From JAAYCI01 sp964367945 (lineage in GTDB: Bacteria; Bacillota; Clostridia; Oscillospirales; Ruminococcaceae), in assembly GCA_964367945.1 (NCBI GenBank), contig CAYIZZ010000002.1, positions 1 through 54,952 of the forward strand: a stretch of DNA of 54,952 bases, in the 5' to 3' direction. A model generated the notes under the pieces. It worked only from the letters and a program-made list of their open reading frames with translations. It did not search any database and was not told the DNA's origin. This document shows positions 23,895 to 33,264 of this stretch, piece after piece. How positions within the stretch are numbered: the first letter of the stretch is position 1; every line of letters begins with the position of its first letter. The translations under genes were made by a program, and so were the position numbers.

Positions 23895-25718
23895 ATGAAA
23901 AGAAACGATTTACGGAATGTTGCTATTATTGCCCACGTTGACCATGGAAAAACCACGCTTGTGGATGAAATGCTAAAACAAAGCGGTACCTTCCGCGATA
24001 ACCAACAAGTGGCCGAACGTGTGATGGATTCCGGTGATTTGGAAAGAGAACGCGGTATCACTATTTTGGCAAAAAATGCCAGCTGCACATATAATGATGT
24101 GAAAATAAACATCATCGACACTCCCGGCCATGCCGATTTCGGCGGTGAAGTGGAACGTGTTTTAAAGATGGTAAGCGGTGTACTTTTGCTAGTGGATGCC
24201 GCCGAAGGTCCCATGCCACAAACAAGATTTGTGCTGGAAAAAGCATTGGCGCAGGACCTATCTATTGTTATTGTTGTCAACAAAATCGATAGACCGGATG
24301 CACGCATCAAAGAAGTTGTAGACGAAATACTACTGCTTTTGATGGATCTTAATGCTTCTGACGAACAGCTGGACTCTCCCATGGTGTTCACCTCGGGCAG
24401 AGAAGGCACTGCCAGCTATTCTCCCGACGCACCCGGCACTGATTTTCGTCCACTTTTTGATACCATGCTTGAATATGTGAAGCCACCTGTTGGTGACTCC
24501 AGCGCAACATTTTCCATGCTATGCTCCAGTGTAGATTACAACGAATATGTAGGCCGCATCGGCATCGGCCGTGTTGAAAGTGGTGTTATTCGCCAAAACA
24601 TGGACGTTGTTGTGTGTGACTGGAACGACAACACACTTCAAACCAAAGGCCGTATCACTGCTCTTTATAGCTTTGACGGTGTTGGTCGTACTGCTGTGGA
24701 AGAAGCAAAAGCCGGCGACATTGTTGCTTTTTCAGGGCTGGAAAACATTAATATAGGCAACACACTTTGTGCTAGTGGCACAGATGTTGTACCATTGCCT
24801 TTCCTTAAAATCACTGATCCTACCGTGGAAATGACATTTGCTGTAAACGATTCTCCGTTTGCAGGTAAAGAAGGTAAATTTGTTACCAGTCGTCAAATTC
24901 GTGATCGCTTGCATAAAGAGCTACTTAAAGATGTGGCACTGCGTGTAGAAGACTCCACCACAACTGATTCTTTCTGTGTAATGGGTCGTGGCGAGATGCA
25001 TCTTTCTATATTGATTGAAACTATGCGCCGTGAAGGCTACGAGTTCCAAGTGTCTCCACCAAAAGTACTGCTGCGTGAGGAAAACGGAGAGCCCACAGAA
25101 CCCATGGAACATGTGGTTATTGATGTGCCGACAGAATATCAAGGTGCAGTTATTCAAAAGCTGGGTTCACGCAAAGGTGAAATGGTGCAAATGTCACCAT
25201 TGGGTGAGAGAATGCGTATCGAGTTCAAAATCCCCAGTCGTGGTCTTTTTGGATATCGTAGTGAGTTTTTGACAGATACACATGGCGAGGGTATCCTTAA
25301 CACAATTTTTGATGGGTATGCACCTTTCAAAGGCGAGCTACCAAAACGTGGTACCGGTAGCCTTATCAGCTATGAAACAGGCACTGCCGTGGCATATGGC
25401 CTGTATGCCGCTCAAGATCGTGGGCGTCTTATCATCGGCGCCGGAGAAAAAGTATACGCCGGAATGATTGTAGGCTTCTCTCCAAAAGCAGAAGACATCA
25501 CCGTTAATGTTTGTAAAACAAAACACCTTTCAAACGTACGCGCTTCCGGTAGTGACGACGCTTTGCGCCTCATCACACCCACACGCATGAGCCTTGAAGA
25601 AGCACTGGAGTTTATTCGCGAGGACGAGCTGGTGGAAGTTACTCCTGAAACCATTCGTATTCGTAAGAAAATACTTCAGCATGACCTTCGCATGAAAAGT
25701 ACTAAAACCAAAAAATAA
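23895..25718 (+). CDS. typA: Ribosome-associated GTPase TypA/BipA
   Basis: A 607-residue translational GTPase related to EF-G. G1 is AHVDHGKTT, G2 lies in ERERGITILAKN, G3 is DTPGHADFGGEV and G4 is NKIDRPDA, followed by domain II, EF-G-like domains III and V and the TypA-specific C-terminus (SNVRASGSDDA and beyond). BipA binds 70S ribosomes and aids 50S assembly, especially under stress or cold. The frame is open 96 bases upstream, but the ATG at 23895 with AAAGAGG begins the conserved N-terminus. The 23612-23894 spacer holds the fab terminator and no gene. Confidence 0.95.
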   Translation: MKRNDLRNVAIIAHVDHGKTTLVDEMLKQSGTFRDNQQVAERVMDSGDLERERGITILAKNASCTYNDVKINIIDTPGHADFGGEVERVLKMVSGVLLLVDAAEGPMPQTRFVLEKALAQDLSIVIVVNKIDRPDARIKEVVDEILLLLMDLNASDEQLDSPMVFTSGREGTASYSPDAPGTDFRPLFDTMLEYVKPPVGDSSATFSMLCSSVDYNEYVGRIGIGRVESGVIRQNMDVVVCDWNDNTLQTKGRITALYSFDGVGRTAVEEAKAGDIVAFSGLENINIGNTLCASGTDVVPLPFLKITDPTVEMTFAVNDSPFAGKEGKFVTSRQIRDRLHKELLKDVALRVEDSTTTDSFCVMGRGEMHLSILIETMRREGYEFQVSPPKVLLREENGEPTEPMEHVVIDVPTEYQGAVIQKLGSRKGEMVQMSPLGERMRIEFKIPSRGLFGYRSEFLTDTHGEGILNTIFDGYAPFKGELPKRGTGSLISYETGTAVAYGLYAAQDRGRLIIGAGEKVYAGMIVGFSPKAEDITVNVCKTKHLSNVRASGSDDALRLITPTRMSLEEALEFIREDELVEVTPETIRIRKKILQHDLRMKSTKTKK

Positions 25719-25755
25719 TACATGTTTAAAATTCATCCTGAAAGGAAGAACGATA

Positions 25756-25914
25756 TTGGAAACAGCTGAATACACCGTAAAAGATATTTCAGGTGATTAC
25801 GCCATACTGATTGGAAAAAACGGCGAAAATACCGTTGCTCTTTTCTTTCTGCCCGGTGAAATAGAAATAGGCAGCAAAATCATCTATGAAAATTTAGAAT
25901 ATCGCATGGCTTGA
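25756..25914 (+). CDS. Small 52-residue protein, DUF3006-like
   Basis: A short TTG-started frame with a strong site AAAGGAAG seven bases before it, 37 bases after typA. It encodes an acidic, beta-rich peptide: EYTVKDISGDYAILIG, then a hydrophobic strand, LPGEIEIGSKI and a short tail. The Y-x-V-x-x-I-x-G-D-x-A-x-L pattern followed by LP-x-E-I-x-x-G resembles DUF3006, a small domain of unknown role. The in-frame length, ribosome site and following terminator support a real gene, probably co-transcribed with typA. The family call is by eye only. Confidence 0.6.
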   Translation: METAEYTVKDISGDYAILIGKNGENTVALFFLPGEIEIGSKIIYENLEYRMA

Positions 25915-25941
25915 TTTTATCCAAATTGTATTTTTTTACAC

Positions 25942-25979
25942 AAAAAATCCCTACAGTAATTTCACTGTAGGGATTTTAC
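25942..25979. terminator. Bidirectional terminator between typA and fapA
   Basis: A perfect 14-bp stem (25944-25957 with 25964-25977, AAAATCCCTACAGT) has a six-base loop. Both ends are T-rich on the corresponding strand, so it ends the rightward typA transcript and the long leftward flagellar transcript. Confidence 0.9.
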
Positions 25980-26000
25980 TATTTAAAATGTTTCTACGGT

Positions 26001-27419
26001 TTATGCCGTGCCAAAAGTGACATCGCCGTCTTTATTTTTATATACTCTGCAGTGGTTTCTTGTTTCATGAAGTATGTCTGATACCCTGCCGATAGTTACT
26101 TTAGTGGGTGGGTAAATTATATCGGCTGTCAGTGTAGCTCCACTGCCTTCATCCATTTTATTTTCCAGCTCTAGTATCTTTTTTTCCAGTTGTTCTTTTT
26201 TCTTTTCACTCATTGGTACTTGTATCTGCGCACGTTTCAGCATCTTTAGGCGATCTTCCGGAACCGGCCTGCCATCATCCACCAGTTTTTGGATATATGC
26301 TGTGTTTTTGTTCAGCTCTTCAATATGAGTATTAATTCTATCCAGCTGATCAACCAAGTTTTTCTTATCTTCAATCAGTTGAGGTGTGAAACCAAGTATG
26401 ATAGCTGTATGTGTGTTGGATTCGTTGCCTATTACTTTGGCTTTCACTGATGAAAAAGCCACCACACTGCCACCACAAATGATGCCTTTATCGCTAGTGA
26501 CTTCTACATTCCCGCCACACTCTACTTTTGAATTTACAATCGAGCCTGATTTTAAGTCTCCCTGCAGATATACCTGGCAGTTTTCAATGAATCCTGCTTT
26601 AATATCGCCTTGTGATTCCAAAACGGCTTTTCCTGTGCCGTTAATACCACTATCAATAATAATATCTTTTGCTTTGATGATAGCAGCTCCTATTTGGCCG
26701 TGTAGAACCACCTTGCCACCTGCATGAATTTCAAACCCATCATGAACATCGCCACTTACGTCTACGTCACCTGAAAAATGAATATTACCAACTTCATAGT
26801 CCACATTCTGCACACGATAAATAGTTTCAATCAAGAAATGATTGCTTCGAAACACTACATTTCCTTCAATTTTTGCTACAGCTTTAGTCTGATCTTCATT
26901 TAACTCAATATTCTCGCCAATTGGAATAGTTGCTCTTGTGCCACTTCGTGCTTTCAGTGTTTTGCCTTTGACGTTTGTACCATTCACGCCCATGATAGGT
27001 GGCGTGATTTCACATATCACTGTGCCTTTTTTTACGTCTCTGATTAGGCCAAGTTCTTTATAGTCCATCGAGCCATCAGCACGTTCATTATAATGTGTTT
27101 CAATCTCTCTGCTGAAACACTCGGTGCATACTCCATCTTGGCCATCTTGCGCAGCCTCGCCCTCTGCCACCACCATACGTTTGTTATACAGTGGTATTGT
27201 CAGCTCGTCCAGGGCATCCTCGTCCACGCCAAAAACTACACCTGATTTTTCAAGTGCTTCTTTTATTTTTTCCATCGTAACATCTGCACCACCATTTTGT
27301 GGTGGCGATACTTCAGCCTCGGCCTTCATTAAGTCTTGACTTAAAAATATTCTCACTCTAGCGTCTATAGGTTGCACTTCATCTTCGTTTTTGGTAGCGA
27401 CTACTGTGTTTTCTTCCAA
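26001..27419 (-). CDS. FapA/DUF342 polymer-forming protein
   Basis: A 472-residue DUF342 protein. The N-terminal half has the charged FapA-type domain (VVFGVDEDALDEL..., GTVICEITPPIMGVNG). The middle is a right-handed beta-helix-like region with regular G-D-V and hydrophobic repeats (VGNIHFSGDVDVSGDVHDGF, IKAGFIENCQVYLQGDLKSG). The C-terminus is a coiled coil (~355-430) and a short strand domain. DUF342 proteins near flagellar genes are thought to aid assembly or cell-surface polymers, but the role is not settled. A TTG start at 27419 is chosen because GGGAGG lies eight bases before it. It is the last gene of the flagellar run. Confidence 0.85.
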   Translation of the reverse strand: MEENTVVATKNEDEVQPIDARVRIFLSQDLMKAEAEVSPPQNGGADVTMEKIKEALEKSGVVFGVDEDALDELTIPLYNKRMVVAEGEAAQDGQDGVCTECFSREIETHYNERADGSMDYKELGLIRDVKKGTVICEITPPIMGVNGTNVKGKTLKARSGTRATIPIGENIELNEDQTKAVAKIEGNVVFRSNHFLIETIYRVQNVDYEVGNIHFSGDVDVSGDVHDGFEIHAGGKVVLHGQIGAAIIKAKDIIIDSGINGTGKAVLESQGDIKAGFIENCQVYLQGDLKSGSIVNSKVECGGNVEVTSDKGIICGGSVVAFSSVKAKVIGNESNTHTAIILGFTPQLIEDKKNLVDQLDRINTHIEELNKNTAYIQKLVDDGRPVPEDRLKMLKRAQIQVPMSEKKKEQLEKKILELENKMDEGSGATLTADIIYPPTKVTIGRVSDILHETRNHCRVYKNKDGDVTFGTA

Positions 27420-27479
27420 CAAATACACCTCCCATATAATCCAACTCGGGTTATCTCGTTACCATATTAGCACACTATA

Positions 27480-27962
27480 TTAAAGTTTCACCTCATTACG
27501 TTTAGGTGAACGAATAATCATAGAATAATCACTTGCATCAAACAAAAGAGTGCGTCCGTAATTCGAGCCTGTGTCTTCCGCCATTATAGGAATTCTAAGT
27601 TTTTGCAAAACTTCTTTAACGGCCGCCACATTACGGGCGCCGATATTTGCAATAGATGTGTTTCCACTTGAAGCAAACATTTGAGCCCCACCGGCAATCT
27701 TTGCCTTTAGCTGTGTGGGTCTTGCACCCATTATTTGCATTTTTTGCATCAACATTGGAATAGCAGTGTTTGCAAATCTCATTGGTGTAGGGTTGCCTTG
27801 TATTTGCTCGGTATATGGCAACAAAATATGAGAAAGCCCTGATACATTCACTGCCGGATCGTATAAACAAATTCCTACACAAGAACCAAGCGCGTATGTT
27901 ATCAAAATATCTGGTGTTTTTGCAACATTTAAATCTGATATCCCTATGGTGATATTGCTCAT
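27480..27962 (-). CDS. cheD: Chemoreceptor glutamine deamidase CheD
   Basis: A 160-residue CheD protein. The catalytic Cys28 in LGSCVGICLYDP and His45 in GLSHILLP are both present, as is the C-terminal GRTLLFDAS region. CheD deamidates specific glutamines on chemoreceptors and is controlled by binding CheC. Its ATG overlaps the cheC stop by four bases, matching the stoichiometric CheC-CheD complex known in Bacillus and Thermotoga. No chemoreceptor gene is in this window. Confidence 0.93.
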   Translation of the reverse strand: MSNITIGISDLNVAKTPDILITYALGSCVGICLYDPAVNVSGLSHILLPYTEQIQGNPTPMRFANTAIPMLMQKMQIMGARPTQLKAKIAGGAQMFASSGNTSIANIGARNVAAVKEVLQKLRIPIMAEDTGSNYGRTLLFDASDYSMIIRSPKRNEVKL

Positions 27963-28597
27963 AACCCAGCCCCTAATCTCTCCAGTATCTTTTCTAAGGA
28001 TTCCACGTCCGGAATAAGCAAAATATTGCTAGAGTCTTGTACTCCACCGGCACCATCATCGCCACCAAACTCATCTTCAATATAAATTACCTTATCGGAT
28101 ATATCTGCGAAATGAATAGCTGGTACAGACAAGATGGAACCTACCATATCCACTGTGATATCCGGTGGTGAAATATTTATTGTGAGTCCGGTAATTTGGC
28201 TGATTGCATTCACGTATGAAGCTGCCATTATATTGCCTATTTCCTGCATTGCAGACATACTCATCTCGTCTACTTCTGCAAAGTTTTCAAAGCTTTGTCC
28301 CAAAAGGTTGTTAAGCAGCATATGGGCAAATTCTTCCTGCATTAAAAACATCAGCATACCCGAAACATCCATATCTAATGTCAACATCATGCCCACAAGC
28401 ATGGTTTCCGGGCCACCCAATTTTTCTGTCACTGCATCGTAATCAAGAAAGCTAACTTTTGGAACTTGGATATTTATAGTTTTTTGTAACATGGACGCAA
28501 GAGATGTCGCCGCATTACCTGTACCTATATTGGCAATCTCTCGCAGCATGTCCACGTGCATATTATTTAAATCACTGTAATCATATGTTGGAGCCAT
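27959..28597 (-). CDS. cheC: CheY-P phosphatase CheC
   Basis: A 212-residue CheC protein with two copies of the phosphatase helix: EIANIGTGNAATSLA near residues 20-34 and EIGNIMAASYVNA in the second half. Both retain the Glu and Asn used to attack phospho-CheY. It regulates CheY-P levels and forms a complex with CheD. The second motif lacks the usual G-x-A-x-x-A spacing exactly but keeps E-x-x-N. The gene overlaps cheD by four bases. CheY itself is encoded at 36849, and a third phosphatase-like protein, FliY, at 37260. Confidence 0.92.
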   Translation of the reverse strand: MAPTYDYSDLNNMHVDMLREIANIGTGNAATSLASMLQKTINIQVPKVSFLDYDAVTEKLGGPETMLVGMMLTLDMDVSGMLMFLMQEEFAHMLLNNLLGQSFENFAEVDEMSMSAMQEIGNIMAASYVNAISQITGLTINISPPDITVDMVGSILSVPAIHFADISDKVIYIEDEFGGDDGAGGVQDSSNILLIPDVESLEKILERLGAGL

Positions 28598-28635
28598 TCA
28601 AAGTTCCTCCTTATACTGCACGATAAAATGTTTAT

Positions 28636-29388
28636 TTATCGTAAATTATTTAGCTCGTTTGCAATTTCATCCGCTGTTTGCAACACGCGACTGTTCATTT
28701 GGAAGCCACGCTGAGCCATTATAATCTCTACCATTTCATTGCCCATGTCTACACCCGAAAACTCAACCGCTCCCTGATAGATTTGAAGTGTGTCATTTTC
28801 CGGTAAAGCCTCCATATCCACCAGTTCTGCCTCACCTGAATTTTCACTCACCACATATCTTGAATTATTCGTGGGAATAAGTCCCCACTGATTTGGGAAG
28901 CGATACACCGCCAGTTTTTCCACCAAATCGTCTGTGATATAGTTTCCTTGTGGGTCTTGCTCGATGGTGATACGCTGACCCTGTTCGTCCAGCACATATG
29001 CACCGTCATTTGTCACAAGCGTCGGCACATCACCCTCCATCGACAACGCAAACGCACCATTGCGGGTGTATTCTATCACCCCGCCATATTCCACTTGGAA
29101 AAATCCACTTCCTGTCAGCGCAAAGTCTAAAACTCTCATGGTTTGATCAAGGCCTGCTTGATTCATTATCTGATCGACAGACTCTTGTTTCACACCGTGG
29201 CCTACCAGTGGATCTACCTCAGACTCCACATTGGTGTTTATACGAGTGCGAATAAGCTCGTCAAAAGCTGCCCTGCCAGGCTTGTAACCATATGTCTGCA
29301 CATTGGCCATGTTATGACCGATGACATTCATCTTACTTTGAAACGCATGCATGCCCGAAGCACCGTTATAAAAAGCTATCATGCTCAT
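28636..29388 (-). CDS. flgG: Flagellar distal-rod protein FlgG (FlhP-like)
   Basis: A 250-residue rod/hook-family protein. The N-terminal heptad region (FYNGASGMHAFQSKMNVIGH, then NMANVQTYGYK) and the C-terminal EIIMAQRGFQMNSRVLQTAD are the paired coiled-coil ends that assemble rod subunits. The LTGSGFFQVEYGG...EYTRNGAFAL core is typical of FlgF/FlgG. In Firmicutes such tandem genes are called flhO and flhP; this one is closer to FlgG at the C-terminus. GGAGG precedes the chosen ATG at 29388 by nine bases, and the upstream open frame is discarded. Confidence 0.85.
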   Translation of the reverse strand: MSMIAFYNGASGMHAFQSKMNVIGHNMANVQTYGYKPGRAAFDELIRTRINTNVESEVDPLVGHGVKQESVDQIMNQAGLDQTMRVLDFALTGSGFFQVEYGGVIEYTRNGAFALSMEGDVPTLVTNDGAYVLDEQGQRITIEQDPQGNYITDDLVEKLAVYRFPNQWGLIPTNNSRYVVSENSGEAELVDMEALPENDTLQIYQGAVEFSGVDMGNEMVEIIMAQRGFQMNSRVLQTADEIANELNNLR

Positions 29389-29468
29389 ATTGAAAAACCT
29401 CCATATCAAAACAGCTTATGAAAACACCGTTTCACTTACATTTCCGGTTTGATATTTAACATCATCTT

Positions 29469-30215
29469 TTACAAAGAAGCAATGTTTACTGTATGAGAAT
29501 ATGTTTGGTCTATCCATTGTAGTGCTTGCGCCGCCGATGAGAAATTGCGCTGGGCAGAAATCATTGCAGTTTGTTGATATATCATATCTACATTACTGTT
29601 TTCATATCCCCCGTTCAGCACCATGGGGTTTTCCGCCGCCACAGCCGCATTTGCTGTTGTAAACATGCCGTTTCTTGCTTGCTGCATATCGGCATCATCT
29701 GCCGGCACTGTAATCATCAGTTGAGCTATTTCTGCACCGGTTTCATTGTTTACAATAGTGCCATCGGCCTCCACTAAAATATCACTAATGTTCACTTGGA
29801 TAGGCGCACCGCCCGTGCTCAGCACCTGGCCTTGACCACGTAATATCAAAAATCCTTCCTCGTCCAGATCAAACATACCATTGCGTGTCATGTATGTTTC
29901 TCCATCTTCAGCCTGTATATTGAAAAAGCCATATCCCTGCAAGGCCATGTCAAATGGACGGCCTGTTTCAGTGATTCCACCATGTGTCCACAAATCTGAC
30001 ACCTCGGACACTATGCGAGTGCTTTCCGTTGTTCCTATCTCGGTAGCTGTTCCACCTTGAAGGCGAGCTTGCAGTGTCTCCTCAAATGTTTGAGAAACCA
30101 GCTGATTTGATCGAAATCCCGGTGTTTGGGTGTTTGCTAAATTGTTCGAGATCACGTTCAGGTGCCTTTGCTGCATCAACATTCCTGAGGCCGCACTGTA
30201 AAAACCTTGTAACAT
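29469..30215 (-). CDS. flgF: Flagellar rod protein FlgF (FlhO-like)
   Basis: A 248-residue paralogue of the preceding gene with the rod signature SAASGMLMQQRHLNVISNNL then ANTQTPGFRSN, a core LQGYGFFNIQ...YMTRNGMFDL, and C-terminal ENSNVDMIYQQTAMISAQRN. It forms part of the rod joining the basal body to the hook. Its C-terminus departs from the FlgG consensus, supporting a FlgF/FlhO assignment. It lies 50 bases after the sigma factor gene and before flgG, as in many clostridia. Confidence 0.83.
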   Translation of the reverse strand: MLQGFYSAASGMLMQQRHLNVISNNLANTQTPGFRSNQLVSQTFEETLQARLQGGTATEIGTTESTRIVSEVSDLWTHGGITETGRPFDMALQGYGFFNIQAEDGETYMTRNGMFDLDEEGFLILRGQGQVLSTGGAPIQVNISDILVEADGTIVNNETGAEIAQLMITVPADDADMQQARNGMFTTANAAVAAENPMVLNGGYENSNVDMIYQQTAMISAQRNFSSAAQALQWIDQTYSHTVNIASL

Positions 30216-30265
30216 AGCTATTTCCCTTCCTTGTTCTAGCGCAAATCATATATGCGTTTTGCCGT

Positions 30266-31054
30266 TTAAACATCACTTATATATTGTGTTAGCCGCTTAC
30301 TCATCTTCAAAATAGCCTTTGAATGTGTTTGTGATATCCGTGATTCTGACACACCCATAACTTTGGCAATTTCATGTAATTTCAAATGTTCGTAATAATA
30401 CAAACTTACTACTGTGCGTTCTTTTTCGGTCAGTTCTCCAATAGCTTTTATAAGTTCTTCTCGCAGTTCTGTTTGCATCAAGCCACGTTCCGGCAGGCTA
30501 TCTTCATCGGAGGCTTGCAATGTGTTTATCTCTGCGCCGCCGGGCATTGCACCCTGTAGCAACTCTTCAAAACTTACAACCGCACCGCTATTCATCTCAG
30601 CGAGATGCTTTTGGATAACACTTTCCGAGACGCCCATATATGCTGCCAGCTCTTTATTTGTTGGCTCGCGCATTAGGTCCGTAGAAAGAGTATTATATGC
30701 CTCGCTCACTTCCCTAGCTGTGCGCCTCACACGACGTGGCACCCAGTCCTGCTTGCGCACAAAGTCAATATTGCCGTTTCGTACACGCATATATGCATAA
30801 TTTTCAAATTTCATTCCTTTATCAGGAGTATACCTGTCAAGGCAATCCATGATGGTCAAAATACCTTCGTTCACGATATCTTCCACTTGTGCATATCCAC
30901 CGGTGATACCACGCATTTGCACCGCTACACTTTTAGCAATATAGCTATAGTGCATCACAAGCTGATTGCGCGCTTGTGCATCACCGGTCTTTTGATATTT
31001 TTCCAGGACTTCTTGCGGATTTTCCAACTTGTACCGAGAATCCGGCTCTGCCAC
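30266..31054 (-). CDS. fliA: Flagellar sigma factor FliA/SigD (sigma-28)
   Basis: A 262-residue sigma-28-type factor. Region 2 contains YAQVEDIVNEGILTIMDCLD and FENYAYMRVRNGNIDFVRKQ followed by DWVPRRVRR. Region 3 follows (EVSEAYNTL, MGVSESVIQKHL), and region 4 has LTEKERTVVSLYYYEHLKLH and a helix-turn-helix (EIAKVMGVSESRISQ). It directs RNA polymerase to late flagellar and chemotaxis promoters. A GTG start with GGAGG nine bases before it fits best. The anti-sigma factor gene flgM is not seen here. Confidence 0.92.
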   Translation of the reverse strand: MAEPDSRYKLENPQEVLEKYQKTGDAQARNQLVMHYSYIAKSVAVQMRGITGGYAQVEDIVNEGILTIMDCLDRYTPDKGMKFENYAYMRVRNGNIDFVRKQDWVPRRVRRTAREVSEAYNTLSTDLMREPTNKELAAYMGVSESVIQKHLAEMNSGAVVSFEELLQGAMPGGAEINTLQASDEDSLPERGLMQTELREELIKAIGELTEKERTVVSLYYYEHLKLHEIAKVMGVSESRISQTHSKAILKMSKRLTQYISDV

Positions 31055-31155
31055 GTTGCATCACCTCCCCTGCCATAGCAACGGTCAGTTTTATCTAAAC
31101 ACTAGCAATTCAATATATCTTCATTGTACCACAAATATCCGCTCACTTGCAAAGC

Positions 31156-33231
31156 TTAGCCTATACTAATATTTCCAAGTGCTTGTATCTGAATATCGGT
31201 GTCAATTTCGTTGAAACTAAGCACCGTAATGCGTGGGTAAAACTGATCTACCAGTTTCTTGAAATAAATGCGCACTATGGGGCTGGTCAATATAATAATA
31301 GCCGGTACCAAGTCTTTGATTTTTTCTATCTCTTCATTCACAACCGTGACAATTGACTGGATTACATCAGGCTCCAATGACAGATAACTGCCGCCTTCCA
31401 TCTTTTTCACTGCATTCATTATAGTGTTTTCAATCTTCGCATCCAGTGTAATCACTTTCAGCTGACCGGCTTCACTAAACTTATGCGAAATACTGCGGCG
31501 CAAGGCTTGGCGCACATATTCTGTCAACATATCAGTATCTTTTACCGACCCGCCATAATCACCCAATATTTCCAAAATAGTTTCAAGGTCCCTTATGGGT
31601 ACGCCCTCACGTAGCAAGTTCGCCAGCACTTTTTGTAAATCACTGACACTGACAATACTGGGAACGGTGTCTTCCACAATAGTCTCGTTAGTTTTTCGCA
31701 AGTTGGCCAGCATGTTGTTGACCTCTTGACGGTTTAATAGCTCATACGCATGTTGGCGTATTATCTCAGCTAGATGTGTAATCATCACAGATGTGGGATC
31801 CACCAATGTGTATCCGGCAAGCTCTGCCTTTGGTTTTTTATCTTCGCTTATCCACTTTGCCGGTATGCCAAAAGCCGGCTCTATGGCATCAATACCATCC
31901 ACTGTTTCTGCCATATCTCCGGGTGAAAGCGCCAAGTAATGGTCTACTAATACATCACCTATCGCCACCTGCTCGCCTTTAAAGCGAATAGTATATTGAT
32001 TCGGATTTAAGTTTCCGGAGTCCTTCAAGCGCACTGATGGTATTACCATGCCCATTTCCTGAGCAAACTGCTTTCTGAACATAACCACCCTGTCCACAAA
32101 GCTGCCTCCGGACGACTCGTCCACCAACGCAAGCAACGAATATCCAAACTCCATTTCTACCTGCTCCACCGTAAGCAAACTGTATACATTATCGATGTTA
32201 CGGTAGTAGGTGGCCTCGCTGGTTATTTCTTGGGTAACTTCACCCTCAACCAAAGCCTCCTGCGATTCAAGCCTTTTTTGGGAAACCACACTTTTTTGTA
32301 GCAATACAATACCAAGTGTGATAAGCATAGCCGAAATCATAACTATCTGAAGTGGTGGGAATCCAATGACCATCAGTAGCATCATTACCACACCCGAAAT
32401 TATGATAGCAATAGGCTGACCAATAAACTGCTTTGCCACAACGGTGTTCAGGGCATCATCAGCACTGCCACGTGTTACCACCATACCGGTGGCTACCGAG
32501 ATAAGCAACGAAGGTATCTGACTAAGCAGACCGTTACCCACAGCTGCTGTAGCATAAATGTCTAATATAGTGTTTAAATCGCCGTTTCCGGCAAGAAAAC
32601 CTATAATCGCACCACCAATTAAATTTATAAATGTGATTACAATAGCAATGATAGAGTCGCCTTTAACAAACTTCGTAGCACCGTCCATGCTACCAAAAAA
32701 GTCAGCTTCTGACTGGATTTTTGTGCGGCGCATACGTGCAGTATCTTCATCAATCAGACCACTGTTCAAATCAGCGTCAATCGCCATCTGCTTGCCCGGC
32801 ATAGCGTCCAAGGTGAAACGTGCACTAACTTCAGCCACACGTTCACTACCTTTGGTGATAACCATAAACTGAGCTAAAACGATGATTAAAAAGATAACAA
32901 AACCAATAACCATGTTGTCTTGCATAACAAACTGGCCAAAAGCCCGAATTACCGCGCCTGCATCACCATCAGCAAACAAAATCCGCCTTGTAGCTGCAAC
33001 GTTCAAGGATAAACGTAGCACCGTGGTAATCAAAAGCACTGACGGGAAAATGTTGAACTCCAGTGGTTCTTTGATGTACATGGTAATAAGCATTACTATC
33101 AGCGACAAAGCGATGTTTAAAATAAACATCGTGTCTAGCAACCACGTTGGCGTTGGAACAATAAGCAACAGTATCGCCAAAATAACAAACATGGCGACAC
33201 CATTCTTCATTGGGTTCATACGTTTAAGCAC
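31156..33231 (-). CDS. flhA: Flagellar export-gate protein FlhA
   Basis: A 691-residue FlhA. About eight membrane helices fill the first 340 residues, with the FHIPEP-type cytoplasmic loop (GSERVAEVSARFTLDAMPGK, then QMAIDADLNSGLIDE). The cytoplasmic domain follows (IDAIEPAFGIPAKWI, then DPTSVMITHLAEIIRQHAYE). FlhA forms the nonameric ring of the type III export gate that docks substrates and chaperones. A GTG start at 33231 with GAGGTG nine bases before it is likely; an ATG four codons in is the alternative. Downstream, flhF and flhG are absent and fliA follows directly. Confidence 0.93.
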   Translation of the reverse strand: MLKRMNPMKNGVAMFVILAILLLIVPTPTWLLDTMFILNIALSLIVMLITMYIKEPLEFNIFPSVLLITTVLRLSLNVAATRRILFADGDAGAVIRAFGQFVMQDNMVIGFVIFLIIVLAQFMVITKGSERVAEVSARFTLDAMPGKQMAIDADLNSGLIDEDTARMRRTKIQSEADFFGSMDGATKFVKGDSIIAIVITFINLIGGAIIGFLAGNGDLNTILDIYATAAVGNGLLSQIPSLLISVATGMVVTRGSADDALNTVVAKQFIGQPIAIIISGVVMMLLMVIGFPPLQIVMISAMLITLGIVLLQKSVVSQKRLESQEALVEGEVTQEITSEATYYRNIDNVYSLLTVEQVEMEFGYSLLALVDESSGGSFVDRVVMFRKQFAQEMGMVIPSVRLKDSGNLNPNQYTIRFKGEQVAIGDVLVDHYLALSPGDMAETVDGIDAIEPAFGIPAKWISEDKKPKAELAGYTLVDPTSVMITHLAEIIRQHAYELLNRQEVNNMLANLRKTNETIVEDTVPSIVSVSDLQKVLANLLREGVPIRDLETILEILGDYGGSVKDTDMLTEYVRQALRRSISHKFSEAGQLKVITLDAKIENTIMNAVKKMEGGSYLSLEPDVIQSIVTVVNEEIEKIKDLVPAIIILTSPIVRIYFKKLVDQFYPRITVLSFNEIDTDIQIQALGNISIG

Positions 33232-33264
33232 GCTTATTCACACCTCGTGGTTTTAATATATTAG

